Source of the DNA: JACKBC01 sp041391125
Lineage (GTDB): Bacteria; Chloroflexota; Anaerolineae; Caldilineales; Caldilineaceae
NCBI GenBank assembly: GCA_041391125.1
Contig: JAWKON010000025.1
Span: 1 to 64,000, forward strand
DNA: 64,000 nucleotides
Direction: 5' to 3'
Position numbers and translations under genes: made by a program. The notes under the pieces are model-generated. The model saw only the letters and a list, made by a program, of their open reading frames with translations, was not told the origin of the DNA and did not search any database. This document shows positions 28,534 to 37,494 of this stretch, in pieces. Position 1 is the stretch's first letter. Each line of letters opens with the position of its first letter.

Positions 28534-28790
28534 GATGACAGGGTGACCGGGTGACCGGGTGACAGGGCATGCGTGTCAGGCTAAGCGATTTTGGCGCCGA
28601 ACAGGGGAGCGAACGGCGGTTGAGTAGGCCTCGGCAGTTGGAGGCCGTATCGAAACCAAAGTGAGCGGGTCGACCTGTTTGGTCTCGATACGTGCGGAAA
28701 CTGCCCCGCACTACTCGACCGGCGCTCACCAAAATGGTCCCCGGGTCCTTAGCTTGATACATATGCCGGGTGACCGGGTGACAGGGTGAG
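28534..28790. repeat. Composite repeat: octamer arrays flanking a GAGCGAACGG palindrome (copy 2)
   Basis: A CGGGTGAC octamer array starts right after the copy 1 stop (28534-28567) and a second one ends the region (28765-28790). Between them lies the palindrome with GAGCGAACGGCGGTTGAGTAGG (28607), GTATCGAAACCA, TGGTCTCGATAC and CTACTCGACCGGCGCTC (to 28737). A wider pairing of CTAAGCGATTTTGG with CCAAAATGG and CTTAG encloses it. Both octamer arms read in the same direction here, unlike other arrays of the window. Confidence 0.75.
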
Positions 28791-28823
28791 ATTTCACAAT
28801 TATGTTGAACAAAGGAATTCAAA

Positions 28824-29357
28824 ATGCACGTTGATACAAATCATATTTCAAAAATTGCGCGGACCTGGCTGCTGGGTGGGTTAGCCCTATTGCTTGTGCT
28901 GCTAATGTTGCCGCGCACCAGCTTGGCACAGGCGGATGCGGTGCGGGCGACCGTGGTGCGCGGCGAGCTGGACAAAGGCTACAGCAAGCACTATTTGGCG
29001 CTGGAGCCGACGCGCCGCGACGCTATTATTACAGTGACGCTGGATATGGAGCCCCAGGATGCCCGCCGCGTGGCCAACAAAGTCAACCTGCTGCTGCTGG
29101 ATGCAGATGACCTGCGCCGCGTGCAGGCTGGCGACAAGCCCGAAGATTTGGCCTTCGCCACCGGCAATCCCACCATTGTGGAGCGCAACGCGCCGCCGGA
29201 ACTGATCTTTCACAAGACCGCTTCGTTCAAAGCCAGCGGACGCGGCGTCTACACCATCGTCGTCTACAGCCGCGCCCCCATCCCCACCTCCTACACCCTC
29301 ACCGCCGAAAACGCCGAAATTGTCGACGAAAGTGGGCAAGTAGAAGCCGCGAATTAG
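28824..29357 (+). CDS. Small secreted protein of unknown function between the CHAT genes
   Basis: The 177-residue protein begins with a typical Sec signal peptide: a positive stretch (HISKIARTW), a hydrophobic core (LLGGLALLLVLLML) and a likely cleavage after SLAQA. The mature part is beta-rich, with VRGELDKGYSKHYLALEPTRRDAIITVTLDM resembling pre-peptidase C-terminal (PPC-like) beta-sandwich domains, and ends TSYTLTAENAEIVDESG. AAAGGAATT precedes the ATG. It lies between two membrane-anchored CHAT proteins in the same direction, so an extracellular partner role is conceivable, but nothing in the sequence proves it. Confidence 0.65.
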   Translation: MHVDTNHISKIARTWLLGGLALLLVLLMLPRTSLAQADAVRATVVRGELDKGYSKHYLALEPTRRDAIITVTLDMEPQDARRVANKVNLLLLDADDLRRVQAGDKPEDLAFATGNPTIVERNAPPELIFHKTASFKASGRGVYTIVVYSRAPIPTSYTLTAENAEIVDESGQVEAAN

Positions 29358-29412
29358 GCAGCAGATAAGGCTCGAACAAATCTCACGTGTTTGGCAAGTA
29401 AGGTATCTCCCT

Positions 29413-29481
29413 CGTAGGTCACTCTTGCAGAGTGACATCCTTCGGTAGGCCAAGCATGTCACTCTACAAGAGTGACCTACG
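29413..29481. repeat. 69-bp inverted repeat (CGTAGGTCACTCTTGCAGAGTGAC), copy 1
   Basis: The left arm CGTAGGTCACTCTTGCAGAGTGACAT and the right arm ATGTCACTCTACAAGAGTGACCTACG are nearly exact reverse complements. Each arm contains an inner palindrome (GTCACTCTTGCAGAGTGAC). A second copy lies at 47531-47598. Both follow the 3' end of a gene. The remainder of the 29358-29634 gap holds an ACACGCA heptamer array (29554-29580). Confidence 0.85.
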
Positions 29482-29553
29482 ATTGCCAGCACCGTGAACC
29501 CGAGGCCATCTTTAAGCGATAACTATGCCAATGAGAACAATCTTCTCAACCGG

Positions 29554-29580
29554 TACACGCAATACGCAACACGCAACACG
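29554..29580. repeat. Heptamer array (ACACGCA)
   Basis: About four units acacgca/atacgca/acacgca/acacgtc lie 55 bases upstream of the second CHAT gene. The same heptamer occurs at 42675-42704 just upstream of the muramidase gene, so one heptamer type is used at two unrelated promoter-proximal sites. Confidence 0.7.
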
Positions 29581-29634
29581 TCATAGTCAACATCGTTATT
29601 ATTCGGCAATGCTCCAAGTCCAACAGGCACGCGC

Positions 29635-32600
29635 ATGAACACATTTGAAATTACCATCCAACGCAAAACGGGAGAGGCCTGGCCGGTGATTGCCGAGCAG
29701 AGCCGACCCGGCAGCTTTTTGCCCGTACGCAGCGAAGGGGTGCTAACCGTCGACCCCGCGCGGCTGCTGGCGCTGCTGGAGCCGCGCGCATACGGCGTGC
29801 ATCTGGGGGAGGCGCTCTTCCACGACGGTCTGCGCGACGCTTTCACGCGCGCCCTGGCCGACAGCAACAACGATCTGCGCGTGCTGCTCTTTGTGGAGGC
29901 CGACGATCTGCGCACGCTGCGTTGGGAACGGCTCTGCGCTCCGCTCACCGGCGCTTGGGACTTTCTGGCGCTGGACCAGCAGGTGCTCTATTCGCTCTAC
30001 CTGCCCAGCGTGACCGACAGCCGCTTTCCGGCCATTGGTCGCCGCGATCTGCGGGCGCTGGTGGTGGCGGCCAGCCCGGATGGCTTGGATCGATATGGCT
30101 TGAGCCATTTTGATGTACCTAACGCCATTGCGTGCGCCGTCGAGTCGCTGGGCGAAATTCCGTACGATGTGCTGGCCAGCGGCGGCGGCATCGACGAACA
30201 TCCCACGCTCAAGCCCGTTGGGCCGGCCAGCCTGGATGCCATTTGCGAGCGGCTGGCGCGCGAAACGTATACGCTGCTGCACATTGTGGGCCACGGCAGC
30301 TTTAACCAGCGCAGCGGCGAGACCAGCCTCTTCCTGGCCGATAACGCGGGCGAGCTAGGCCGCGTCACGGCAACTGAAATCATTGCGCGTTTGAGTGACA
30401 TTGGCAACGCCAGCACGCTGCCTCACTTTACCTTTCTCTCCACCTGTGAGAGCGCCGCGCCGGAAGCCGAAGGCGCGCTGGGCGGCTTGGGCCAGCGGCT
30501 GGTGCGCGAGCTGGGCATGCCCGCCGTCATTGCCATGACCGAAAAGGTGTCGGTCAGCACGGCGCTGGCGCTGGCCAAGGCTTTTTACCGCCAGTTGCGC
30601 CAACATGGCGAAGTGGATCGCGCCCTGGTCGAGGCTAGCGCCGGTTTGATTGGCGCGGCCGACGCCACCGTGCCGGCTCTTTACAGCCGTTTGGGTGGGC
30701 GTCCGCTCTTTAGCGACCTGCTGGCCCAGGATCGCCCGCTGACCAATGCTGAAATTCGCTTTGGTTTAACCGAACTGGAGGCGCTGATCCCCGTGCGCGG
30801 TCCGGTGCTGAATGCCCAGTTCAGTGCCTTGGCCGCCACGCTGCGGGCGGCGCTCACCACGGAGAGCGCCAGCCTGAGCCCCACGCTGCGCAAGGAGCGC
30901 GACGCGCTGCTCAAACAGCTCGAGGCCATCACCAATGAGGCGCTCGAGATCAGCTTCAAGGCCCTGGCGCTGGGCCAGGAGCCGCCCATTTATGACGCGC
31001 GCTGCCCCTATCTGGGGCTGGCCGCCTTCCATGCCGAAAACAGCGCTTTCTTCTTTGGCCGCGAACCGCTGGTGGCCAAACTGGTCAACCGTCTGCAAGA
31101 GCACAACTTTCTGGCCGTACTGGGCGGCTCCGGCTCGGGCAAATCGTCGCTGGTGCTGGCCGGGCTGCTGCCCGCCCTGCAAGCCCAACAACCCGACCTG
31201 ACCGTGCGCTACCTCACCCCTACCCACGACCCCGTCGGCCAACTCACCCGCGCCCTTGCCACCGAATCCAATGGCACACACCAATTAATCATCGTCGACC
31301 AATTCGAAGAACTCTTCACCCTCTGCCCCAACCTCACCCACCGCCAACAATTCCTCGACCGCCTCCTTCAGCCTCATCACTCCCCCTCGCCACCCGCCAC
31401 CCGCCACCCGCAACTCGCCACGCTCATCCTCACCATGCGCGCCGACTTCTGGGGCGAATGCGCCGCCTATCCCCAACTGCGCGACCTCATGCAGGCACAT
31501 CAGGAGCTGGTCGGCCCCATGACGGCCCAAGAGCTGCGCAGCTCTATGGAGCAACAGGCGCGCGTCGTCGGCCTGCGCTTTGAAGCCGACCTGAGCAACA
31601 CCATTTTGGACGACGTGGCGGGTGAACCGGGCGCCATGCCGCTGCTGCAACATGCCCTGCTGGAACTCTGGAAACGGCGGCACGGACGCTGGCTGCGCGC
31701 CGCGGAATATCGCGCTCTGGGCGGCGTGCAGCAGGCCATTGCGCGCACCGCCGACAGCATCTACCTGGCCCAGGACGAAGCCGATCGCGAACGGATGAGG
31801 GCCGTCTTCCTGCGCCTGACCCGCATCGACGACGGCAGCCAGAGCGATGAACAGCAGCGCGACACCCGCCGTCGCGTCCAGCTGGCTGAACTGGCCGCCG
31901 ACCCCGCCGAAGCCACCGCCATCCACGCCCTGGTGCAGCGTCTGGCCGACGCCCGCCTGGTGGTGACGACCGTGCGGGAGGGGGAAGGGAAGGGCCGGGT
32001 CGAAATCGAAGTGACCCACGAGGCGCTCATCCGCCATTGGCCGCGGCTGCGCACTTGGCTGGATGAAGGGCGAGTGGCGTTGCGCCTGCGCCAGAGCATC
32101 GGTAGTGACGCCGCACAGTGGGAAGCCGGCGGGCGCGCGGACGATCTGTTGCCGCGCTGGAACACCCGCCTGGAAGAGACGCAGCAACTGGCGCAGAACC
32201 CGCGCTTTGGGCTGAATCAGCTAGAGCGCGCCTATTTGGATGCCTGCAGCGCCCTGCGCGACCGCGAAGCCGCCGAAAAAGAGGCGCAGCGTCAACGCGA
32301 GCTGGAGCAGGCGCGCGCCCTGGCCGCTGAACAGCAGCGGCGCGCCGAAGAGCAAGCCGCCGCCGCCGCCCATCTACGTCGCCGCGCCGTGCTGCTGGCC
32401 GTGGCGGGGGCCGTGGCCGTGCTGCTGGCCGTGGCCGCCGGCTGGTTTGGCGTGCAGTCCAATCGCAACTTTTTGATGGCAGAGGCCAATGCCGCCGAAG
32501 CCAACGCCCAGCGCAGCAGCGCCGAAGAACGGCGGCAGGAAGCAGAAGCGGCCAAGATCGAGGCCGATGCCCAGCGCAACTTGGCCACGCAAAATGAAGC

Positions 32601-34908
32601 CGAGGCCAAAACGCAGGCCAATCTGGCCTTTGCCCGCCAGTTGGCGGCGCAGGCGCGCCAGGAACGGCTGGAGGGCAACCTAGACCTAGCGCTGCTGTTG
32701 AGCATTGAGGCGGCGCGCAGCGCCGAAACGCTGGAATCACTCTCGGTGCTGCATGGCGAAATGGCCACGCCGCGGCGTACTTTGCTCGACATTGCTGCGC
32801 ACGACGGTCCGGTGACGCAGGCGGCCTGGAACCGCGGGCAGACGCGCATCCTCACCGGCGCCGCCGATGGCAGCGTGGCACTTTGGGACGCGCAGAGCGG
32901 TCAGCGCCTGTTTGAACTGATTGGCCACACGGATCGCATCAACGCCGCCGAATGGGATGCTGCTGAGGCGCGCATTCTCACCGCCAGCAGCGACGGCACC
33001 GCCCGCCTCTGGAATGCGGCGGACGGCGTCCAGCTCGCCCTGATTCATGTCGATGATTATGCGGCCCACGACGCTGCCTGGAGCCCCGACGGCAGCCAGA
33101 TCGCCACGGCCGGCGACGATGGAACCGTGCGCGTTTGGGATGCGCAAAGCGGGGAAGAGCTGCTGAGTTTTGAGGGGCACGAAGACGCGGTGCTGGCCGT
33201 GCAGTGGAACCGCGCCGGCGACCGTCTGCTCAGCTACAGCGTGGACGGCGCGGCGCGCATCTGGGATGTGGAGACGGGGGAAGCAGCCGCTGCCCTGATC
33301 GGCCACACAGATTTGATCAACAGCGCGCGCTGGAATGCAGACGAGAGCCGCGTGCTCACCGCCAGCGCCGACCACACGGCGCGCATCTGGGATGCCAAAA
33401 GCGGTGAGGAATTGCAGCTTTTTGAAGGCCACCGCGATTGGGTCTACGCGGCCGCCTGGAGCCCCGATGAAAAGCGCATTGCCACCGCCAGCTACGATTA
33501 TACGGCGCGCACTTGGGACGTGACCACCGGTGAGACCATCGCCACGCTGGAAGGGCATACCTCCTGGGTGAATTTCGTGCTGTGGAATCGGGCGGGTGAC
33601 CATGTGCTGACCATCAGCGATGACGCTACGGCGCGCATATGGGACCCTACCAGTGGTCGCCAGGTGATGATCTTTCTGGGCCATGCCGGCGCCGTGACTC
33701 GCGCCCGTTGGAGCGCCGACGAAAGCCGCTTGCTCACCGCCGGGGAGGATGGCCGCGTGCGCATATGGGATGCCGACCTTTCCACCAACCCTGTGGGGGA
33801 ACTGCCGCTGCTGATTGGCCACGAAGGGGACATTAACCGCGCCGTCTGGAGCCCCGACGAGCAGCGCATCCTCACCGCCAGCGATGACAGGACGGCGCGC
33901 GTTTGGGATGCCGAAAGCGGCGCCGAACTGCTGGTTTTGGAGGGGCACGCAGATTGGGTCAACGAGGCCCATTGGAGCGCCGACGGCCGCCGCATCCTTA
34001 CCGCCAGCAATGATGGGACGGCGCGCGTTTGGGATGCGGAAAGTGGCGCAGAGCTGCTCCTGCTGGAACACGCCGACTACGTCTCCAGCGCCCGTTGGAG
34101 CCCGGACGAGACGCGCATTGTGACCGCCAGCGATGACGGTACGGCAGTCATTTGGGACGCCGAGAGCGGTGATGAGCTACAGGTATTGGATGCCCAGAGC
34201 GGCGTGCTGCAAGCCATTTGGAACCACGATGGCAGCCGCGTGCTGGGGGGCGATGCGGATGGCGCGGCGCACGTGTGGGACGCCGAGAGTGGCGCTGAAA
34301 TCGTCCTGCTGGACGGCCACAGCGATGTTGTGAATATGGTGCTCTGGAATCGGGACGAAAGCCGCATCTTTACGGGCAGCGATGACGCCACCGTCAAGAT
34401 GTGGGATGCCGCCAGCGGCAAGCTGCTCTCGACCTTTGACGGTCACCGCACCATGGTTTTTTCGGTGCGGCTCAATGCGGCCGCAGATCGCCTGCTGACC
34501 GCCAGCGAAGATGGCACGGCGCGCGTCTGGGATGTGGCCACGGGACAGGAAGTGCTGCTCCTGCGCCACAACGGACCGGTGGAAGATGCCCACTGGAACG
34601 CGGCCGAGGATCACATTCTTACCGCCAGCGATGATGGGACCGTGCGCCTGTGGGATGCCGCCAGCGGCGCCCCGCTGACCATCTTCGCCGGCCATACGGA
34701 CATTGTGTTTCGCGCGCAGTGGAACCAGGCCGAAAGCCGCATCCTCACCGCCAGCGCCGATGGAACCGCCCGCCAGTTTTACACGCACACGGCAGATGTG
34801 ATCGACGCGGCCTGCACCCGCGCCCTCCGCAACATGACGGCGGTGGAGTGGGCGGCGTTTATGCAGGAGCGGTCGTATCAGCCTACCTGCGCCCTGGACG
34901 TTCCGTAG
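29635..34908 (+). CDS. CHAT-nSTAND-TM-WD40 protein, copy 2 (intact, 1757 aa)
   Basis: Domains in order: N-terminal beta region (1-90); CHAT caspase-like peptidase (about 100-345) with His220 in IVGHG and Cys271 in FLSTCES; nSTAND NTPase (about 475-800) with P-loop GGSGSGKS at 497-504 and Walker B LIIVDQFEEL at 551-560; helical VTHEALIRHWPRLRTWLDEG; coiled coil; one transmembrane helix (VLLAVAGAVAVLLAVAAGWF, about 919-938); second coiled coil; about 15 WD40 units plus a degenerate last one (about 1055-1715). Neighbouring WD units are strongly alike (TASDDGTARVWDAESGAEL), pointing to recent expansion. In known prokaryotic CHAT/STAND systems the repeats sense, the NTPase switches and the CHAT domain cleaves a partner; that is inference here. 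The membrane helix should place CHAT and WD40 on opposite sides of the membrane. Confidence 0.9.
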   Translation: MNTFEITIQRKTGEAWPVIAEQSRPGSFLPVRSEGVLTVDPARLLALLEPRAYGVHLGEALFHDGLRDAFTRALADSNNDLRVLLFVEADDLRTLRWERLCAPLTGAWDFLALDQQVLYSLYLPSVTDSRFPAIGRRDLRALVVAASPDGLDRYGLSHFDVPNAIACAVESLGEIPYDVLASGGGIDEHPTLKPVGPASLDAICERLARETYTLLHIVGHGSFNQRSGETSLFLADNAGELGRVTATEIIARLSDIGNASTLPHFTFLSTCESAAPEAEGALGGLGQRLVRELGMPAVIAMTEKVSVSTALALAKAFYRQLRQHGEVDRALVEASAGLIGAADATVPALYSRLGGRPLFSDLLAQDRPLTNAEIRFGLTELEALIPVRGPVLNAQFSALAATLRAALTTESASLSPTLRKERDALLKQLEAITNEALEISFKALALGQEPPIYDARCPYLGLAAFHAENSAFFFGREPLVAKLVNRLQEHNFLAVLGGSGSGKSSLVLAGLLPALQAQQPDLTVRYLTPTHDPVGQLTRALATESNGTHQLIIVDQFEELFTLCPNLTHRQQFLDRLLQPHHSPSPPATRHPQLATLILTMRADFWGECAAYPQLRDLMQAHQELVGPMTAQELRSSMEQQARVVGLRFEADLSNTILDDVAGEPGAMPLLQHALLELWKRRHGRWLRAAEYRALGGVQQAIARTADSIYLAQDEADRERMRAVFLRLTRIDDGSQSDEQQRDTRRRVQLAELAADPAEATAIHALVQRLADARLVVTTVREGEGKGRVEIEVTHEALIRHWPRLRTWLDEGRVALRLRQSIGSDAAQWEAGGRADDLLPRWNTRLEETQQLAQNPRFGLNQLERAYLDACSALRDREAAEKEAQRQRELEQARALAAEQQRRAEEQAAAAAHLRRRAVLLAVAGAVAVLLAVAAGWFGVQSNRNFLMAEANAAEANAQRSSAEERRQEAEAAKIEADAQRNLATQNEAEAKTQANLAFARQLAAQARQERLEGNLDLALLLSIEAARSAETLESLSVLHGEMATPRRTLLDIAAHDGPVTQAAWNRGQTRILTGAADGSVALWDAQSGQRLFELIGHTDRINAAEWDAAEARILTASSDGTARLWNAADGVQLALIHVDDYAAHDAAWSPDGSQIATAGDDGTVRVWDAQSGEELLSFEGHEDAVLAVQWNRAGDRLLSYSVDGAARIWDVETGEAAAALIGHTDLINSARWNADESRVLTASADHTARIWDAKSGEELQLFEGHRDWVYAAAWSPDEKRIATASYDYTARTWDVTTGETIATLEGHTSWVNFVLWNRAGDHVLTISDDATARIWDPTSGRQVMIFLGHAGAVTRARWSADESRLLTAGEDGRVRIWDADLSTNPVGELPLLIGHEGDINRAVWSPDEQRILTASDDRTARVWDAESGAELLVLEGHADWVNEAHWSADGRRILTASNDGTARVWDAESGAELLLLEHADYVSSARWSPDETRIVTASDDGTAVIWDAESGDELQVLDAQSGVLQAIWNHDGSRVLGGDADGAAHVWDAESGAEIVLLDGHSDVVNMVLWNRDESRIFTGSDDATVKMWDAASGKLLSTFDGHRTMVFSVRLNAAADRLLTASEDGTARVWDVATGQEVLLLRHNGPVEDAHWNAAEDHILTASDDGTVRLWDAASGAPLTIFAGHTDIVFRAQWNQAESRILTASADGTARQFYTHTADVIDAACTRALRNMTAVEWAAFMQERSYQPTCALDVP
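31388..31422 (+). repeat. In-frame heptamer array (CGCCACC) in CHAT copy 2
   Basis: Five heptamers (cgccacc three times, then cgcaact, cgccacg) encode a Pro/Ala/Thr/His linker between Walker B and LTMRADFWGE. The position is homologous to the CACCATT array of copy 1, yet the heptamer sequence differs. Confidence 0.75.
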
Positions 34909-34985
34909 CGAGGGGTTTCTGTAGTAAGGTTCTATGTTCATTGGAGAAATTACAGTACACCGATGAGCAACGTGTGGTAAGTAGG

Positions 34986-37494
34986 ATGGATTCATGTCGC
35001 ATCTGTTGGTTGCTGAGGGTCTGTTTTGTGGCATGTCTGCACGTTATGAACGACACGCCTGTTTGCGCAATATGGGCTGGTTTGCCTTGGCGTGCCGCCT
35101 GGGTACTGCTCATGTTGAATATGTCGAGCCTGCCTGGCGAACGGCTCGATACCGCCAGCCCCTCAAACGCCCCGTTTCATGAGTTGAGTAGGCATCGCCC
35201 AACGATGACGAAACCTACACTGGGTTGCGGGGGGGATCTCAACAGCGATGGCGCGCTGGATTTGGTATGGGCAACAATACCGGCGTGTTTTATCTGAATG
35301 ATGGCAAGGGCAAACTGATGCGGGAACAACTGCTACGCTGCACGATATTACAGCGGCGCTGGCCGATGTGGATGATGACGGTGATCTGGACTCTGGTGGA
35401 TCGAGCCTGCATCTTGAATATACAGCGCGCACATCCAACCCCTTGTGAACTGTCTGCAATCCTGCGGTGGGCGACATCGACAGTGACCGGTGACAGGTTT
35501 GGCCGGGAAGGAAATGGCGCAACGATGGCGCGGCAATCTTACTCTTGGCGCCCATTATCTGACGGTGCAACTGATTGGACGCTTTGACAATGCGGCGATC
35601 TGGACTCCGCAGCCGACCGATAACCCAGGTCGATTTTTCGCTCCAGCCGCCATTGTCTTATACACAACAATGATGCCGGGCGTATTTACAAGAAGACGCT
35701 ACCTTGACGCCTCCAGATCTAACCAATGCCGCGGCCTTTGGTGAGGATGGCGATGGACAGTTGATGTGGCTTTCAGCATGGCCGATTAGTAGGCGGCTAT
35801 AATATGACGTTGCTGCTGTGATCGTCAGCCGGCACGGCATTGCCTGCGATAACCGCGCCCAATTCTCGATGAGATCGATGGGGCCGCCTACATTCAGCTA
35901 GGCACTTTGATCTGACGGCGACCTCGATTTTGTGACCACCGGCTTGGGCGGCGGCAATGGGACCTGGAGGATGGCGGGCTATATTCACGAGTCAATGTCC
36001 TGACGTTTACGCGGTCACCCTGGGCGGGGTGTCTTGGGCGGCCACGCTCTACTGGCCGATTTAAATGGGGATGGCATGAACGAAATGTCGTGGCCAAAGG
36101 AACTTTGATACGATTTACACCAATTTCAAAGAGCCGAATTATACGCGTGATGCACCGCCAAATACGAGTTCAGCCCTGATTGATCTGACCGGCGACGGCG
36201 ACTCGATGTGCTCTAACGGCATTTTGGCCGAAAACCAATGCAAGCAGCGATCAATGACGGCGGCGGTCATTTTCACATGGCGTAAACACAGGGTTGCCTT
36301 TTTTTCCCTGGGACAGGATCTCAACGGCAACGGCGAGTGATTTTTTGAGCAGGAATCAGCCCCCAATGTTTGGGTGGAATGGCGTATTTACGCAGCCACG
36401 CTGGACGCACATATGCGACCAGCCTGGCGACGGCGATATTGATGGTGATAGCGATATAGACTCATCTTTGGCCGGCGCATTATGTTGGCCGGGACCTGAT
36501 CCGGCTGTCATCTATATGAACGTGCAGGGCCATTTCCAGGACCAGCGGCTGGCTTTCGCCTGATAGGTTATACGGACGTGGCTTGGGGTGATGTTGATGG
36601 GGATGGCGATCTGGTATCTGGCTTAGCGGCGCCTATGGCAGCGCGGTCTATCGCAATTACGGCTTGATGGAGCTGGCAAAGCGCTGAAGCAGATGTATTC
36701 TTCACCGGGTTGGGATCAAAGCGTGGCCTGGGGGATGTCAGTGGTGACGGCGATCTCGATCTGGCTATGGGCGCCGCGCGGCCACAATTCGACGGCCACA
36801 TTCAAGATGGTCAAATCTCCAGCCAACCCGGGGCAATCAGGATTTCAATTCAAGCGGCGGCTTAGCCTGGACCGATCTGACGGCGATGGCGATCTGGATC
36901 TGTGGCCGCGGCGGCTCTGGGCGCGCAACAATCTACATCAACGGGCGTTTTTACCCGCACACAGAAGTTGTGCGCTTAACCAGCAGGTCGAGGCGAGGTT
37001 ATTAGAGAGCGTGCCTTGGCTTGGGGTGATGTTAACCAGGACGGCCACCGGATCTTTGCCGTGCGGGTTATTGGCGACGATGCTGCTAAAATTCAGTGGC
37101 ATTGCGCTCTATGTCACAGCGACCGGCAACCTGGCGGGCACAACGCAGACCACGCATGTCACCTCCGCGCAGATCAAGCTGATGCCATTGGCGCCGTGCT
37201 GGACGGCCCTATGCATCGCCGCAGATTTTCTACGCTGGCTCCATCCCTTCGACTACACCCTCTATATGACCCCAGCGGCCAGCTGGCCGATGCGCGGCTT
37301 CTACTCGCTGGATGGCGGCGGGCGCTGGTACCAGCCAGGGCTAGCCCGCCACATTGCAAAATCCGGGTTGGCACCCGGCCTGAACGGCCATCGCCACACC
37401 TATTCTTTAACTGGGATGCCGTGCGCAGCGGCTTTTTTGGGCAAAGTGACAATGTGGTATTTCGCTTAGAATTATTGCCTTTCCCCATCCGGCC
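34986..37494 (+). pseudogene. FG-GAP/VCBS-repeat N-terminal half of a secreted metalloprotease protein, multiply frameshifted
   Basis: No long frame crosses this 2.5-kb stretch, but all three plus frames carry pieces of one calcium-binding FG-GAP motif in the same order: GGDLNSDGALDLVW (near 35230), ADVDDDGDLD (35360), VGDIDSD (35470), DVDGDGDLVSG (36590), DVSGDGDLDLAMG (36740) and WGDVNQDG (37020). Joining them needs about ten or more single-base indels; at 35272 a run ggg would need to be gggg. A hydrophobic stretch near 35090 (AAWVLLMLNM) may be the signal peptide; the start is uncertain. The pieces lead into the intact ORF at 37495 (DNVVFRLELLPF joins to NGVAGPYQ). FG-GAP repeats form extracellular beta-propellers. 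Confidence 0.7.
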
